The translations under genes were made by a program, and so were the position numbers. The notes under the pieces are model-generated. The model was not told the origin of the DNA and searched no databases. It worked only from the letters and a program-made list of their open reading frames with translations. Of a stretch of DNA of 64,000 bases, positions 16,249-24,663 are shown piece after piece (position 1 is the stretch's first letter; the number at the start of each line of letters is the position of its first letter). Origin of the DNA: Streptomyces mutabilis (GTDB lineage Bacteria > Actinomycetota > Actinomycetes > Streptomycetales > Streptomycetaceae); contig NZ_BMTT01000011.1 of NCBI RefSeq assembly GCF_014649815.1, positions 62,001 through 126,000 of the forward strand, in the 5' to 3' direction.

Positions 16249-16303
16249 AGTGTCGCTCCGCAACAGAGGTGTGGGTAGGGAGGGGTCGGCGGGCCTCGCC
16301 GGT

Positions 16304-16924
16304 TCAGGTGAGCGCGCCCTTCATGGCGAGGGAGTGCAGGAAGCGCATCAGGGTCAGCAGGACGTCCCGGCTGGAGGCGCGGCGCCGTACGTCGCAGTCG
16401 AGGATGGGGATCTCCTCGGGCAGGTCGAGCGCGGTCCGGAGCTCGGACACGGCGTAGCGGGGCGCGTCGGGGAAGGAGTTGACGGCGACGACGAAGGGAA
16501 CGCCGCGCTCCTCCAGCCGTCCCATGACGTCGAAGCTGACCTCGAGGCGGCGGGTGTCGACGAGGACGACCGCGCCGAGGGCGCCCTCGAACAGCCCGTT
16601 CCACAGGAACCAGAACCTTTCCTGACCGGGCGTGCCGAAGAGGTAGAGGACCAGTTCGTCGGTGATGCTGATGCGGCCGAAGTCCATGGCCACCGTGGTG
16701 GCGGTCTTGGAGGCGGAACCGTAGTTGTCGTCGACCCCGATGCCCGCCTGGGTCATCGTCTCCTCGGTGGTCAGCGGTCTGATCTCGCTGACCGAGCCGA
16801 CCATGGTGGTCTTGCCGACCCCGAAGCCGCCCACGATGACGATCTTCACTGCGGCCTCGGCCGTGTGCGGCAGCCGGTCCTCGGTGCGCGGGCCCGGGAT
16901 CGTGTCAGAGTTTTTGAAGTCCAT
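16304..16924 (-). CDS. rarD: Conservon small GTPase (CvnD/RarD, MglA-like)
   Basis: The 206-residue protein has a P-loop GGFGVGKTT (32-40), a G3 region YLFGTPGQERFWF, and AVNSFPDAP where Ras proteins have NKxD. This matches the CvnD class, whose members bind and hydrolyse GTP. An N-terminal tail of about 25 residues precedes the fold. Its start overlaps the DUF742 gene by 20 bases, so translation is coupled. It is expected to be the output of the membrane-bound sensor-like protein RarA with RarB and RarC as adaptors. Confidence 0.93.
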   Translation of the reverse strand: MDFKNSDTIPGPRTEDRLPHTAEAAVKIVIVGGFGVGKTTMVGSVSEIRPLTTEETMTQAGIGVDDNYGSASKTATTVAMDFGRISITDELVLYLFGTPGQERFWFLWNGLFEGALGAVVLVDTRRLEVSFDVMGRLEERGVPFVVAVNSFPDAPRYAVSELRTALDLPEEIPILDCDVRRRASSRDVLLTLMRFLHSLAMKGALT

Positions 16925-17318
16925 GCATCACCGCTTCGAGGAGGTTTCGGTCGGCGACCGTCTTGCGGACGATCGGGGCGCGGGCCTGCACCAGATCCCT
17001 CGCCAGCAGGTCGGTGAGCAACACGGTCACCACGCTGAACGGCAGGCTCAGGTAGGCCGACAGTTCGGCCGCGGACAGGGGCGCCACGCACAGCCGCAGC
17101 AGGGCCGCCTCTTCCGGGGTGGCGGACACCGGCGGCTCGGTGCGGGCCACGATCAGCGTCACCAGGTCGATGTCGGCGCGATCGCCGGCTCCTTCCCCGC
17201 CGATGACGAACAGCCGCTCGGGATTGTGGTTCTCGCCTTCCTTGGCCGTGCCGGAGGCGGGTAACGGGGCCGGGTTCCCCTGCCCGGGGGATCGCCGCTG
17301 GCGCTGGGGAGGCGTCAT
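16905..17318 (-). CDS. rarC: Conservon DUF742 protein (CvnC/RarC)
   Basis: The 137-residue protein carries DUF742 from about residue 35 (RLFVIGGEGAGD, ...PEEAALLRLCVAPLSAAELSAYL, ...VLLTDLLARDLVQARAPI). The first 30 residues are basic and disordered-looking. The C-terminal half resembles a winged helix, but DNA binding has not been shown for the family. It overlaps the roadblock gene by four bases (ATGA) and the GTPase by 20. Its likely place is as adaptor within the Rar complex. Confidence 0.92.
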   Translation of the reverse strand: MTPPQRQRRSPGQGNPAPLPASGTAKEGENHNPERLFVIGGEGAGDRADIDLVTLIVARTEPPVSATPEEAALLRLCVAPLSAAELSAYLSLPFSVVTVLLTDLLARDLVQARAPIVRKTVADRNLLEAVMHGLQKL

Positions 17319-17722
17319 ACGGTCTGCCCGTTGCGCCTGGCGGGACTGGTCAGGTGGGGTCCGATCCGGGCGACCAGGTCGGCCATGCTGAGACCCATCC
17401 GGCCGGGCTCGCAGCGGACGTCGGAGAGGACGGCGAGGTAGGCGTTGGGGCCGGCGGCCATCAGGTAGAAGTAGCCGCCGTTCATCTCGATCAGGACCAT
17501 CTTCATGTCGCCGTCGCTGGTCGGGATCTCCTGGGCGACCGCGCCCGCGAGGCTCTGCAGACCCGCGCAGGCGGCGGCGACCCGGTCGGCGGCGTCCGGA
17601 TCACCGGAGTAGCGGGCGATGCGCAGGCCGTCGGCGGACAGCACCACGATCATCTCGATGCCCGGGACCCCGTCGTAGAGATCCTTGAGCATCCAGTCGA
17701 ACTTGCCTTGTTGCTCGATCAC
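17315..17722 (-). CDS. rarB: Conservon roadblock/LC7 protein (CvnB/RarB)
   Basis: The 135-residue protein is a single roadblock/LC7 domain (GIEMIVVLSADGLRIARYSG, then MVLIEMNGGYFYLMAAGPNAYLAV). Such MglB-like proteins dimerise and regulate the cognate small GTPase, often as its activator of hydrolysis. Its start overlaps the end of rarA by four bases (ATGA) and its end overlaps rarC the same way, so the four upstream conservon genes are tightly coupled. Confidence 0.93.
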   Translation of the reverse strand: MIEQQGKFDWMLKDLYDGVPGIEMIVVLSADGLRIARYSGDPDAADRVAAACAGLQSLAGAVAQEIPTSDGDMKMVLIEMNGGYFYLMAAGPNAYLAVLSDVRCEPGRMGLSMADLVARIGPHLTSPARRNGQTV

Positions 17723-19338
17723 TTGAGGTTCCCCTCGTCGTCGGCCGGGGCGTGGGCCGGCTCACTGCTGGTGGACTGCTGGTGGGCCTGGGTGATGCCC
17801 GGGTGCTGCTTGAGGCCCTCCCAGAAGGCGCCGATCCAGTGCCCCGGCGGGAGTTCCTCGGTCTTCTCGGGTTCGGGTTCCGGGGCGGGCGCCGGAATTC
17901 CGTTGCGGGCCCGCTCGGCGGCCAGGCGGGCCTCGCGCTCGGCGTCCTCGCGCTCCCACTTGGCCTGTTCGGCCAGGCGCTGGCTGAGCGGCATCTTGAC
18001 CCGGCTGCGGCGCTGCGGAAGCCCGCCCGCCGTCCACTCGGTGACCTCCGGGACGTCGTCCTCCAGCAGGACGCCTGCCGGGATGCGGGGGCTGGTGGGG
18101 CGGCGCTTCTTGGGCCGGCGCTCGGGGCCGGGGAGGGCGTCCGGGCCGGGGGTGGGGATGGAGGTGGCGCCGATGCCGTGGGCGAGACCGACGCCGGGTT
18201 CGGTCGTCATCATCTTGCTGGGCACGATGAGGATGGCCCGGACGCCGCCGTACGCGGAGGCGCGCAGCGAGACGTCCATGCCGAACTGCGTGCACAGCCG
18301 GCCGACGACGGACAGGCCCAGGCGCGGGTGCTGGGCGAGGTCCTGTACGTCGGTGCCGCGCTTGGCGTCCTCCAGCAGTCCCTCGATGCGGGCCCGGGAC
18401 TCCTCGCTGAGGCTGACACCCGCGTCCTCGATCTCGATGCAGACGCCGCTCTGCACTTCGGTCGCGGTGACGTGCACCTTGGCGCCGGGCGGCGAGTAGC
18501 GGGTGGCGTTGTCGAGGAGTTCGGCGGCGGCGTGGATGACCGGCTCGACCGCGGTGCCCTTGATGTTGACCTTGGCGATGGAGGCGAGGTTGATCCGGCC
18601 GTACTGCAGGATCCGGGACATGGCGCCGCGCAGCACGCTGTAGAGGGCGACCGGTTCGGGCCACTGGCGGCCGGGGCGGCCGCCGCCGATGACGGAGATC
18701 GAGTCGGCGAGGCGGCCGATCAGCGCGGTGCCGTGGTCGATGCGCAGCAGGTCGTCGAAGACCTCGGGGTTGCGCCCGTGGTCCTCCTCCATCTCGCGGA
18801 GTTCCTTGTTCTGCTGGTGGACGATCGCCTGGACCCGGCGGGCGATGTCGACGAAGGAACGCTCGGCGGACTCGCGCATGGAGTCCTGGTGGTCGACGAT
18901 GTCGCACACCATGCGGATCAGCTTGCGCTGGGGCTCGCCGAGTTCGGTGTAGGAGGGGTCGACCTCGCCGAGGCGGCGCATCACCTCACGGGGGGTGCTG
19001 CCCGAACGCATGAAGTCCAGCACGTTGGGGATGACTTCGCTCCCGAGCCGGACCATCTCGTCGTAGTGGCTCGCGGCCCGGCGTTCCAGGTACGCGTTGT
19101 GACGGGCGTGCTCCTCGCGCATCACCCGCATCGCACGGCCGCGGCGCACGAGTTCGACGCCCGCGAGGACCACCAGCAGCGTGGCGAGGGCGCCGCACAG
19201 GCCGACGGCGAGCCGGGCCGGTTCCGTCACGAGGGCGACGGCGGCCCCGGTGGCCGCGGCCATCAGTATGGCCGGCAGCAACAGCGTGCGCGCGTAGGGA
19301 AGTTCGCGGCGCCCTGGAGGGGAATCAACACTCACCAT
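17719..19338 (-). CDS. rarA: Conservon membrane sensor-kinase-like ATPase (CvnA/RarA)
   Basis: The 539-residue protein has two membrane helices near the N-terminus (about 17-36 and 42-62), a helical linker, then a GHKL ATPase domain with N-box HAAAELLDNATRYSPPGA, an EDAGVSLSEES glycine region and HPRLGLSVVGRLC. RIDHGTALIGRLAD resembles a dimerisation helix, but no response regulator is adjacent. The last 130 residues are charged and Pro-rich. The ATG at 19338 follows AGAGGGCCTAC; the frame extends upstream to 19449 without a better start. It heads the conservon operon and is thought to receive the signal that controls the Rar GTPase module. Confidence 0.92.
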   Translation of the reverse strand: MVSVDSPPGRRELPYARTLLLPAILMAAATGAAVALVTEPARLAVGLCGALATLLVVLAGVELVRRGRAMRVMREEHARHNAYLERRAASHYDEMVRLGSEVIPNVLDFMRSGSTPREVMRRLGEVDPSYTELGEPQRKLIRMVCDIVDHQDSMRESAERSFVDIARRVQAIVHQQNKELREMEEDHGRNPEVFDDLLRIDHGTALIGRLADSISVIGGGRPGRQWPEPVALYSVLRGAMSRILQYGRINLASIAKVNIKGTAVEPVIHAAAELLDNATRYSPPGAKVHVTATEVQSGVCIEIEDAGVSLSEESRARIEGLLEDAKRGTDVQDLAQHPRLGLSVVGRLCTQFGMDVSLRASAYGGVRAILIVPSKMMTTEPGVGLAHGIGATSIPTPGPDALPGPERRPKKRRPTSPRIPAGVLLEDDVPEVTEWTAGGLPQRRSRVKMPLSQRLAEQAKWEREDAEREARLAAERARNGIPAPAPEPEPEKTEELPPGHWIGAFWEGLKQHPGITQAHQQSTSSEPAHAPADDEGNLK

Positions 19339-19709
19339 GTAGGCCCTCTGAAACGAATCGGCGGGGATGGGGAAGCTTGCAGCGGGGTATCTCTGGGAGT
19401 TGTCGGGACCTTCGGCGCTATTGGGAACAAGCGCGCGATTCCACCTCAACTCGGTGCGCTGCGGGCGAGCTTAGTCCGAGCGGATCATCGCCGTGTCATA
19501 TTCAGCAAGCACCTGAAACGGGCGGGGGGACTGGAGTAGCCTCGGACCCATTTGCACGGTGGGAGATCATTCGAACACGCACCGTAACAGCAAATGACCA
19601 TACGAAAATCACTCACCGTGATGAGGGAAAGAGAGGCGTGCGCGCGTCGGCCGTGCCCCTACGCACGGAGGCCCGGCGGTGGAACCGCCGGGCCTTTGAG
19701 GGACGGTGA
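19339..19709. other. Intergenic region upstream of the conservon
   Basis: These 371 bases carry the conservon promoter (minus strand, toward 19338) and, at 19669-19697, the terminator of the helicase gene. The stretch 19490-19620 is markedly AT-richer than its surroundings. No credible small gene was found. Confidence 0.6.
19669..19697. terminator. Hairpin terminator after the helY-like gene
   Basis: GGCCCGGCGG and CCGCCGGGCC form a perfect 10-bp stem with a TGGAA loop, flanked by AGG and TTT. It lies 13 bases beyond the helicase stop codon. Confidence 0.8.
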
Positions 19710-22517
19710 CTAGCCCACCGACGAGTAGGCGACCACCCCGCGCAGCAGCCCGTCGACCGCCTTGCGCGCGTTCTTCGGGACCGTCGACCCCTCGCCGGGG
19801 GCGGCGGCCGCGATCTGGCCCAGGACGTCGATGACCTGCTTGCACCACCGCACGAAGTCACCCGCGGGCATCTCCGCCTCGCGCAGCACCTCGTCCAGGC
19901 CCTTGCCGGACGCCCACATGTACGCGGCCCAGGCGAAGCCGAGGTCCGGCTCCCGCTGGCCGACGCCCTCGGTCTGGCTGATCCGGAACTCCTCCTCCAG
20001 CGCATCGAGCCGGCCCCAGATGCGGACGGTCTCGCCGAGCGCGCCCTTGGCCTTGCCCGAGGGCACCTTCGGGGCCATCGCGTCGTCGGCGACCCGGGAC
20101 TCGAAGACCAGCGCCGAGACGCACGCGGCGAGCTCGGCCGGGGACAGGCCCTCCCATACACCCTCGCGCAGGCACTCGCTGGCGAGCAGATCCAGCTCGC
20201 CGTAGAGCCGCGCGAGGCGCTTGCCGTGCTCGGTGACCTCGTCGCCGCGCAGGTAGTCCATCTCCGTCAGCAGCGCCACGATCCGGTCGAAGGTGCGGGC
20301 GATGGTGTTCGTACGGCCCTCGATTCGGCGCTCCAGCTGCGAGGTGTCGCGCAGCAGACGGTGGTAGCGCTCGGCCCAGCGGGCGTGGTCCTCGCGGTCG
20401 TCGCAGCCGTGGCAGGGGTGGGCGCGGAGGGCCTTGCGCAGCCGGGCGACCTCCCGGTCGTCGGCGGCCTGGGAACGCTTCTTGCGGGCCCGCTCCGGCG
20501 GGATGTGCCCGGCCTTGGTCCGCAGCGCGGAGGCGAGGTCGCGGCGGGACTGGGGCGAGCGCGCGTTGAAGGACTTCGGGATGCGCATCCGCTCCAGCGC
20601 CTCCACCGGCACCGGGAAGTCCATCGACGCCAGCCGCTTGACCTGGCGCTCGGCGGTCAGCACCAGTGGGCGGGGCCCGTCGTGGTGCTCGAAGCCGCGG
20701 TGGCCGTTGGACCGCCCGGCGGGCAGGCCCGGGTCCAGCACCAGCGCGAGGCCCGCGTACTTGCCCGCCGGCACGTGGATGACGTCGCCCGGCTTCAGCT
20801 TCTCCAGCGCCACGGCCGCCTCGGCGCGCCGCTGGTTGACGCCCTGCCGGGCCAGCTCGTTCTCGCGGTCCTTCAGCTCGCGGCGCAGCCGCGCGTACTC
20901 CTCGAAGTCACCGAGGTGGCAGGTCATGGAGGCTTTGTAGCCCTCCAGCCCCTCCTCGTTGCGCTGCACCTGCCGGGAGATGCCGACGACCGACTTGTCC
21001 GCCTGGAACTGCGCGAAGGACGTCTCCAGCAGTTCCCGAGAACGGTGCCGGCCGAACTGCTCGACCAGGTTGACCGCCATGTTGTACGACGGCCTGAAGC
21101 TGGAGCGCAGCGGGTAGGTGCGCGTGCCGGCCAGTCCTGCGAGGTGCTCGGGGTTCATGCCGCGCTGCCACAGGACGACGGCGTGGCCCTCCACGTCGAT
21201 GCCGCGCCGTCCCGCCCGGCCGGTGAGCTGCGTGTACTCGCCCGGGGTGATGTCGGCGTGCTGCTCGCCGTTCCACTTGACGAGCTTCTCCAGCACCACC
21301 GAGCGGGCGGGCATGTTGATGCCGAGGGCGAGGGTCTCGGTCGCGAAGACGGCCTTGACCAGACCGCGGACGAACAGCTCCTCGACGACCTCCTTGAAGG
21401 TCGGCAGCATGCCCGCGTGGTGGGCGGCGATGCCCCGCTCCAGACCCTCCAGCCACTCGTAGTAGCCCAGGACGTGCAGGTCCTCGGTGGGGATGGAGGA
21501 GGTGCGCTCCTCGACGAGGGCGCGGACCCTGTGCCGCGCCTCCTCGTCGTTGAGCCGGAGCCCGGCGTACAGGCACTGCTGCACGGCGGCCTCGCACGCG
21601 GCCCGGCTGAAGATGAAGGTGATGGCGGGCAGCAGCCCCTCGGCGTCGAGCCGCTCTATGACCTCGGGCCGGCCGGGCGTCCACATGCGCGAGCGCTGCC
21701 TGCGCTCCCGCTCGCGGTCGGCCTCGCGCATGTGCCGGCCGCGCCGCCGGTCCTGGTAGGAGGGGCGGGTGGCCTCCAGGCGCGCCATGCGCATGAGATC
21801 GGGGTTGACGGCCTTCTTGTGGCCCTCTCCCTCCTCGAACAGGTCGTACATCCGGCGTCCGGCCAGGACGTGCTGGAACAGCGGCACGGGCCGGTGCTCG
21901 GAGACGATCACCTGGGTGTCGCCGCGCACGGTGTCCAGCCAGTCGCCGAACTCCTCCGCGTTCGACACGGTGGCCGAGAGCGACACCAGGGTCACGGACT
22001 CGGGGAGGTGAATGATCACTTCCTCCCAGACGGCGCCGCGGAAGCGGTCGGAGAGGTAGTGCACCTCGTCCATGACCACGTACCCGAGACCGAGGAGGGT
22101 CTGCGAGCCCGCGTACAGCATGTTCCGCAGGACCTCGGTGGTCATCACGACCACCGGGGCGTCGGAGTTCACGCTGTTGTCGCCGGTGAGCAGGCCCACC
22201 CTGTCCGCGCCGTAGCGGCGGCACAGGTCGGCGTACTTCTGGTTCGACAGCGCCTTGATGGGCGTCGTGTAGAAGCACTTCTTGCCCTGCTCGAGGGCGA
22301 GGTGGACGGCGAACTCGCCGACGATCGTCTTGCCGGAGCCGGTGGGCGCGGCGACCAGCACGCCCTTGCCGCTCTCCAGTGCCTGGCAGGCCTCGATCTG
22401 GAAGGGGTCGAGGCCGAAGTCGTACATCTCGCGGAACGAAGCGAGCGCGGTGGCCTGCTCGACAGCGCGCCGCCGCGCTGCCGCATACCGCTCGGCCGGA
22501 GAGAGATCCTCTGTCAT
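19710..22517 (-). CDS. helY: Ski2/Mtr4-like superfamily 2 RNA helicase (HelY)
   Basis: The 935-residue protein has motif I AAPTGSGKT (56-64), DEVH box VVMDEVHYLSD (150-153), motif III SLSATVSNAEEF and motif VI QLTGRAGRRGID, then a long C-terminal region with the DSHCT helical domain of Ski2/Mtr4 helicases (ending around FVRWCKQVIDVLGQIA). Such helicases unwind structured RNA for turnover; mycobacterial HelY is the orthologue by synteny, being next to tatC-tatA there too. The ATG at 22517 gives a clean start at MTEDLSPAERY; the frame runs 40 codons upstream without family similarity. tatC lies 134 bases upstream on the same strand. Confidence 0.93.
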   Translation of the reverse strand: MTEDLSPAERYAAARRRAVEQATALASFREMYDFGLDPFQIEACQALESGKGVLVAAPTGSGKTIVGEFAVHLALEQGKKCFYTTPIKALSNQKYADLCRRYGADRVGLLTGDNSVNSDAPVVVMTTEVLRNMLYAGSQTLLGLGYVVMDEVHYLSDRFRGAVWEEVIIHLPESVTLVSLSATVSNAEEFGDWLDTVRGDTQVIVSEHRPVPLFQHVLAGRRMYDLFEEGEGHKKAVNPDLMRMARLEATRPSYQDRRRGRHMREADRERERRQRSRMWTPGRPEVIERLDAEGLLPAITFIFSRAACEAAVQQCLYAGLRLNDEEARHRVRALVEERTSSIPTEDLHVLGYYEWLEGLERGIAAHHAGMLPTFKEVVEELFVRGLVKAVFATETLALGINMPARSVVLEKLVKWNGEQHADITPGEYTQLTGRAGRRGIDVEGHAVVLWQRGMNPEHLAGLAGTRTYPLRSSFRPSYNMAVNLVEQFGRHRSRELLETSFAQFQADKSVVGISRQVQRNEEGLEGYKASMTCHLGDFEEYARLRRELKDRENELARQGVNQRRAEAAVALEKLKPGDVIHVPAGKYAGLALVLDPGLPAGRSNGHRGFEHHDGPRPLVLTAERQVKRLASMDFPVPVEALERMRIPKSFNARSPQSRRDLASALRTKAGHIPPERARKKRSQAADDREVARLRKALRAHPCHGCDDREDHARWAERYHRLLRDTSQLERRIEGRTNTIARTFDRIVALLTEMDYLRGDEVTEHGKRLARLYGELDLLASECLREGVWEGLSPAELAACVSALVFESRVADDAMAPKVPSGKAKGALGETVRIWGRLDALEEEFRISQTEGVGQREPDLGFAWAAYMWASGKGLDEVLREAEMPAGDFVRWCKQVIDVLGQIAAAAPGEGSTVPKNARKAVDGLLRGVVAYSSVG

Positions 22518-22651
22518 CGTGCTTTCGAGCGTACCGGGCCGCACTGACAACAGGACGATCATTATCCGGATCGGCCCCGTGGGGGCTCCGTGGAGGCTCC
22601 GCAAGCGCTCCCGCGGGGCGGCGACACGCGTCGCCACCGCCCCGGTGTGCC

Positions 22652-23602
22652 TCAGGTCACGTCGTCGTAGCCGTTGACCCGGTCCTTCGTGGTCTGCTCG
22701 GGCAGGGCGCGAGCGGTCGTCACCGGTTCGACCTCGCCGATGTCATCGGGGGTGAGGTCGAGCTCGGACGCCTCGTCGTCGTCGGGCTCCAGGGCCTCGC
22801 GACGGGCCCGGCGGCGGTCGTTCAACAGGGAGATGGTGACCGCGGCGAAGTACAGCACCCAGATCGGACCCGCCAGCATGAGCATCGTCAGGGGGTCGGT
22901 GCTCGGCGTGGCGATGGCCGCGAAGAGCGTGATACCCATGATCATGGCGCGCCACCAGCCGAGCATCCGCTTGCCGGTCAGCACTCCGGTGAGGTTGAGC
23001 ATGACCAGCAGCAGGGGCAGCTCGAAGGAGAGGCCGAAGACGACGACCATGCGTGTGACGAGGTCGAGCAGCTCGTCCAGCGGCAGCAGGTTGTCGACGT
23101 CGCTCGGCGTGAACTCGATCAGCACCTTCGCCGAGGTGGGCAGCACCGCGTAGGCGAAGTAGGCGCCGACGAGGAAGAGCGGGGCGCCGGTGCCGACGAA
23201 CGCGTAGGCGTACTTCTTCTCGCCCTTGTGCAGGCCCGGGGCGACGAACGCCCAGAGCTGGTAGAGCCAGACCGGAGAGGCCAGCACGATGCCGGCCGTC
23301 AGGGACACCTTCAGCGCCAGGGTGAAGGGGCCGAGGAGACCGTTGATGGTGATCTGCGCACACGGCTCCGCGCCGTCCTGCGACTGGGCCAGCTCCGCGA
23401 ACGACTTCTCACAGCCGATCGACTCGAGGATCGGCTCGGTGAGGACGTTGATGATCTCCTGGTAGAAGAAGGCGGCGGCCACAGTGACGACGACGATGGC
23501 CAGCAGCGCCTTCGCGAGCCGGTTGCGGAGCTCACGAAGGTGCTCCGCGAGGGGCATCCGCCCTTCGGGGTCCCTCTCCTTGCTGCGGGCAGACTTCAGC
23601 AA
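22652..23602 (-). CDS. tatC: Twin-arginine translocase subunit TatC
   Basis: The 316-residue protein opens with MPLAEHLRELRNRLAKALLAI, the conserved cytosolic motif that binds twin-arginine signals, and contains six membrane segments including GIVLASPVWLYQLWAFVAPGL (with the family FVAPGL). The acidic C-terminal tail of about 60 residues is typical for actinobacteria. The TTG at 23602 (MLKSARSKERDPEG) is preferred because it matches the usual TatC N-terminus and has GGGAACGTGGG upstream. It forms an operon with tatA 47 bases upstream. TatA and TatC export folded proteins, a route used heavily in Streptomyces. Confidence 0.95.
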   Translation of the reverse strand: MLKSARSKERDPEGRMPLAEHLRELRNRLAKALLAIVVVTVAAAFFYQEIINVLTEPILESIGCEKSFAELAQSQDGAEPCAQITINGLLGPFTLALKVSLTAGIVLASPVWLYQLWAFVAPGLHKGEKKYAYAFVGTGAPLFLVGAYFAYAVLPTSAKVLIEFTPSDVDNLLPLDELLDLVTRMVVVFGLSFELPLLLVMLNLTGVLTGKRMLGWWRAMIMGITLFAAIATPSTDPLTMLMLAGPIWVLYFAAVTISLLNDRRRARREALEPDDDEASELDLTPDDIGEVEPVTTARALPEQTTKDRVNGYDDVT

Positions 23603-23649
23603 CCCACGTTCCCATCTCGTGCGGCGGGCCGGAGGTCACCGGCCCTGCG

Positions 23650-23937
23650 TCAGCGCTTGGTCGTGTCCGTCGGCTCGGTGACCGGCCGGGAGCTGGTCAC
23701 GTCGCCGGGGGCGGCCTGAATGGTGCGCTTCGCCGCGGACTCCTCGGGGTTCGGCGGGTCAGCGGGAGCGGAGTCGTCGGACTTGCTCTCGCTCTTCATC
23801 GCCTTGGCCTCGCTCTTCAGGATGCGGGCGGACTTGCCCAGCGAGCGCGCCATGTCCGGAAGCTTCTTCGCGCCGAACAGCAGGATGATGACGACGAGGA
23901 TGAGAATGATCTCGGGGGCGCCGAGCCTTCCGAACAT
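23650..23937 (-). CDS. tatA: Twin-arginine translocase subunit TatA
   Basis: The 95-residue protein has the TatA layout: a short periplasmic N-terminus, the single helix [21 protein letters not shown] with the FGxxKLP hinge, an amphipathic helix ([18 protein letters not shown]) and a charged tail. TatA oligomers form the protein-conducting element. It is the first gene of the tatA-tatC pair; the ATG follows GAAGGTAAAGACTT. Confidence 0.95.
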   Translation of the reverse strand: MFGRLGAPEIILILVVIILLFGAKKLPDMARSLGKSARILKSEAKAMKSESKSDDSAPADPPNPEESAAKRTIQAAPGDVTSSRPVTEPTDTTKR

Positions 23938-23978
23938 AAGTCTTTACCTTCTCACCGAGGCGGCTGGGTGGGGGTGGC

Positions 23979-23996
23979 TGTCCGATCGGTCGGACA
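23979..23996. promoter_or_regulatory. Perfect dyad upstream of tatA
   Basis: TGTCCGATCGGTCGGACA consists of 7-bp arms TGTCCGA and TCGGACA around four bases. It ends 42 bases before the tatA start, where a repressor would overlap the promoter or early leader. It could also be an RNA hairpin. No matching regulator is encoded nearby. Confidence 0.5.
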
Positions 23997-24164
23997 CGCG
24001 TCCAGTCGATCGTCTTGTGCAGCGATCGTAACGCTCAGGGGTGAACGTGAGGCAATCCCTGTGCATACTCCCGTCCGCGGCCGGGCCTCGTTCTCCGGAC
24101 CGCGACCAGCAGCGTACCTGGCGCCCTCTGCGCGGTGACAGGGCGAAGTGCCCCGATTCGCGAC

Positions 24165-24359
24165 TCACAGCGCGTCCACAGCACGGGCGGCGCTCTCGGT
24201 GGCCCGTTCCAGGTCCTCCGCGGCCCGGCCGATCCGGCGAGCCGAGTCCGTCACCTGCCTCCCCAGACGCTGCGCCTCCACGAACACCTTCACGGCGAAC
24301 ACCGCTAGGACGGCGAGACCAAGAAAACCCACGGCAACGGCGAACATCGGCCAGAACAT
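24165..24359 (-). CDS. Small single-pass membrane protein, unknown function
   Basis: The 64-residue protein has one membrane helix (about residues 3-25, FAVAVGFLGLAVLAVFAVKVF) followed by an amphipathic helix with heptad-like Ala/Leu spacing (DSARRIGRAAEDLERATESA). It resembles small actinobacterial proteins found beside tat genes. It is 10 bases downstream of the zinc-ribbon gene and in the same direction, so it is probably co-transcribed with pafB-pafC. No function is assigned. Confidence 0.75.
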   Translation of the reverse strand: MFWPMFAVAVGFLGLAVLAVFAVKVFVEAQRLGRQVTDSARRIGRAAEDLERATESAARAVDAL

Positions 24360-24369
24360 GACGCCGACC

Positions 24370-24663
24370 CTAGACGGTGGAGTGCAGCCGCAGGGTCCTG
24401 ACCCCGCCGCCGGTGAGCAGCTCCACGACCCGCTCCCCCGCCGGCTTGCGGACGGCGGCGCCGCACTCCGGGCACGTGAACGAGTAGAACGTGGTGCGGC
24501 TCGTGGCGCCGATGGCCAGGCGCAGAGCGCTCGCGGCGAGTTCGAAGCGGCCGCGGCAGTCCGGGCAGCCCGCCTTGAACACGACCGGCGGGACGCGTCT
24601 CATGCCGGCGAACGCGGTCGCCGCCGTCATGCCCGGCATCCCCGGCCCCACGGACTCGCTCAC
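24370..24663 (-). CDS. Small zinc-ribbon protein
   Basis: The 97-residue protein has two CxxC pairs, C33/C36 (AGCPDCRGRF) and C64/C67 (FTCPECGAAV), spaced as in a zinc ribbon, and a C-terminal strand-rich tail. Its start overlaps the end of pafC by four bases (ATGA), which couples the two in translation. The coupling suggests that it works with the PafB-PafC regulators or is at least made with them, but no function is known. Confidence 0.8.
   Translation of the reverse strand: MSESVGPGMPGMTAATAFAGMRRVPPVVFKAGCPDCRGRFELAASALRLAIGATSRTTFYSFTCPECGAAVRKPAGERVVELLTGGGVRTLRLHSTV

Noticed and set aside
16304-16924. Ras-like GTPase with full NKxD motif
   Set aside because: The G4 region reads VNSFPD instead, which is the usual conservon CvnD form, so it is not an unusual defect.
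20226-22547. Plus-strand open frame of about 770 codons opposite the HelY-like gene
   Set aside because: Same G+C effect. The sense strand has helicase motifs I to VI; the antisense product has none.
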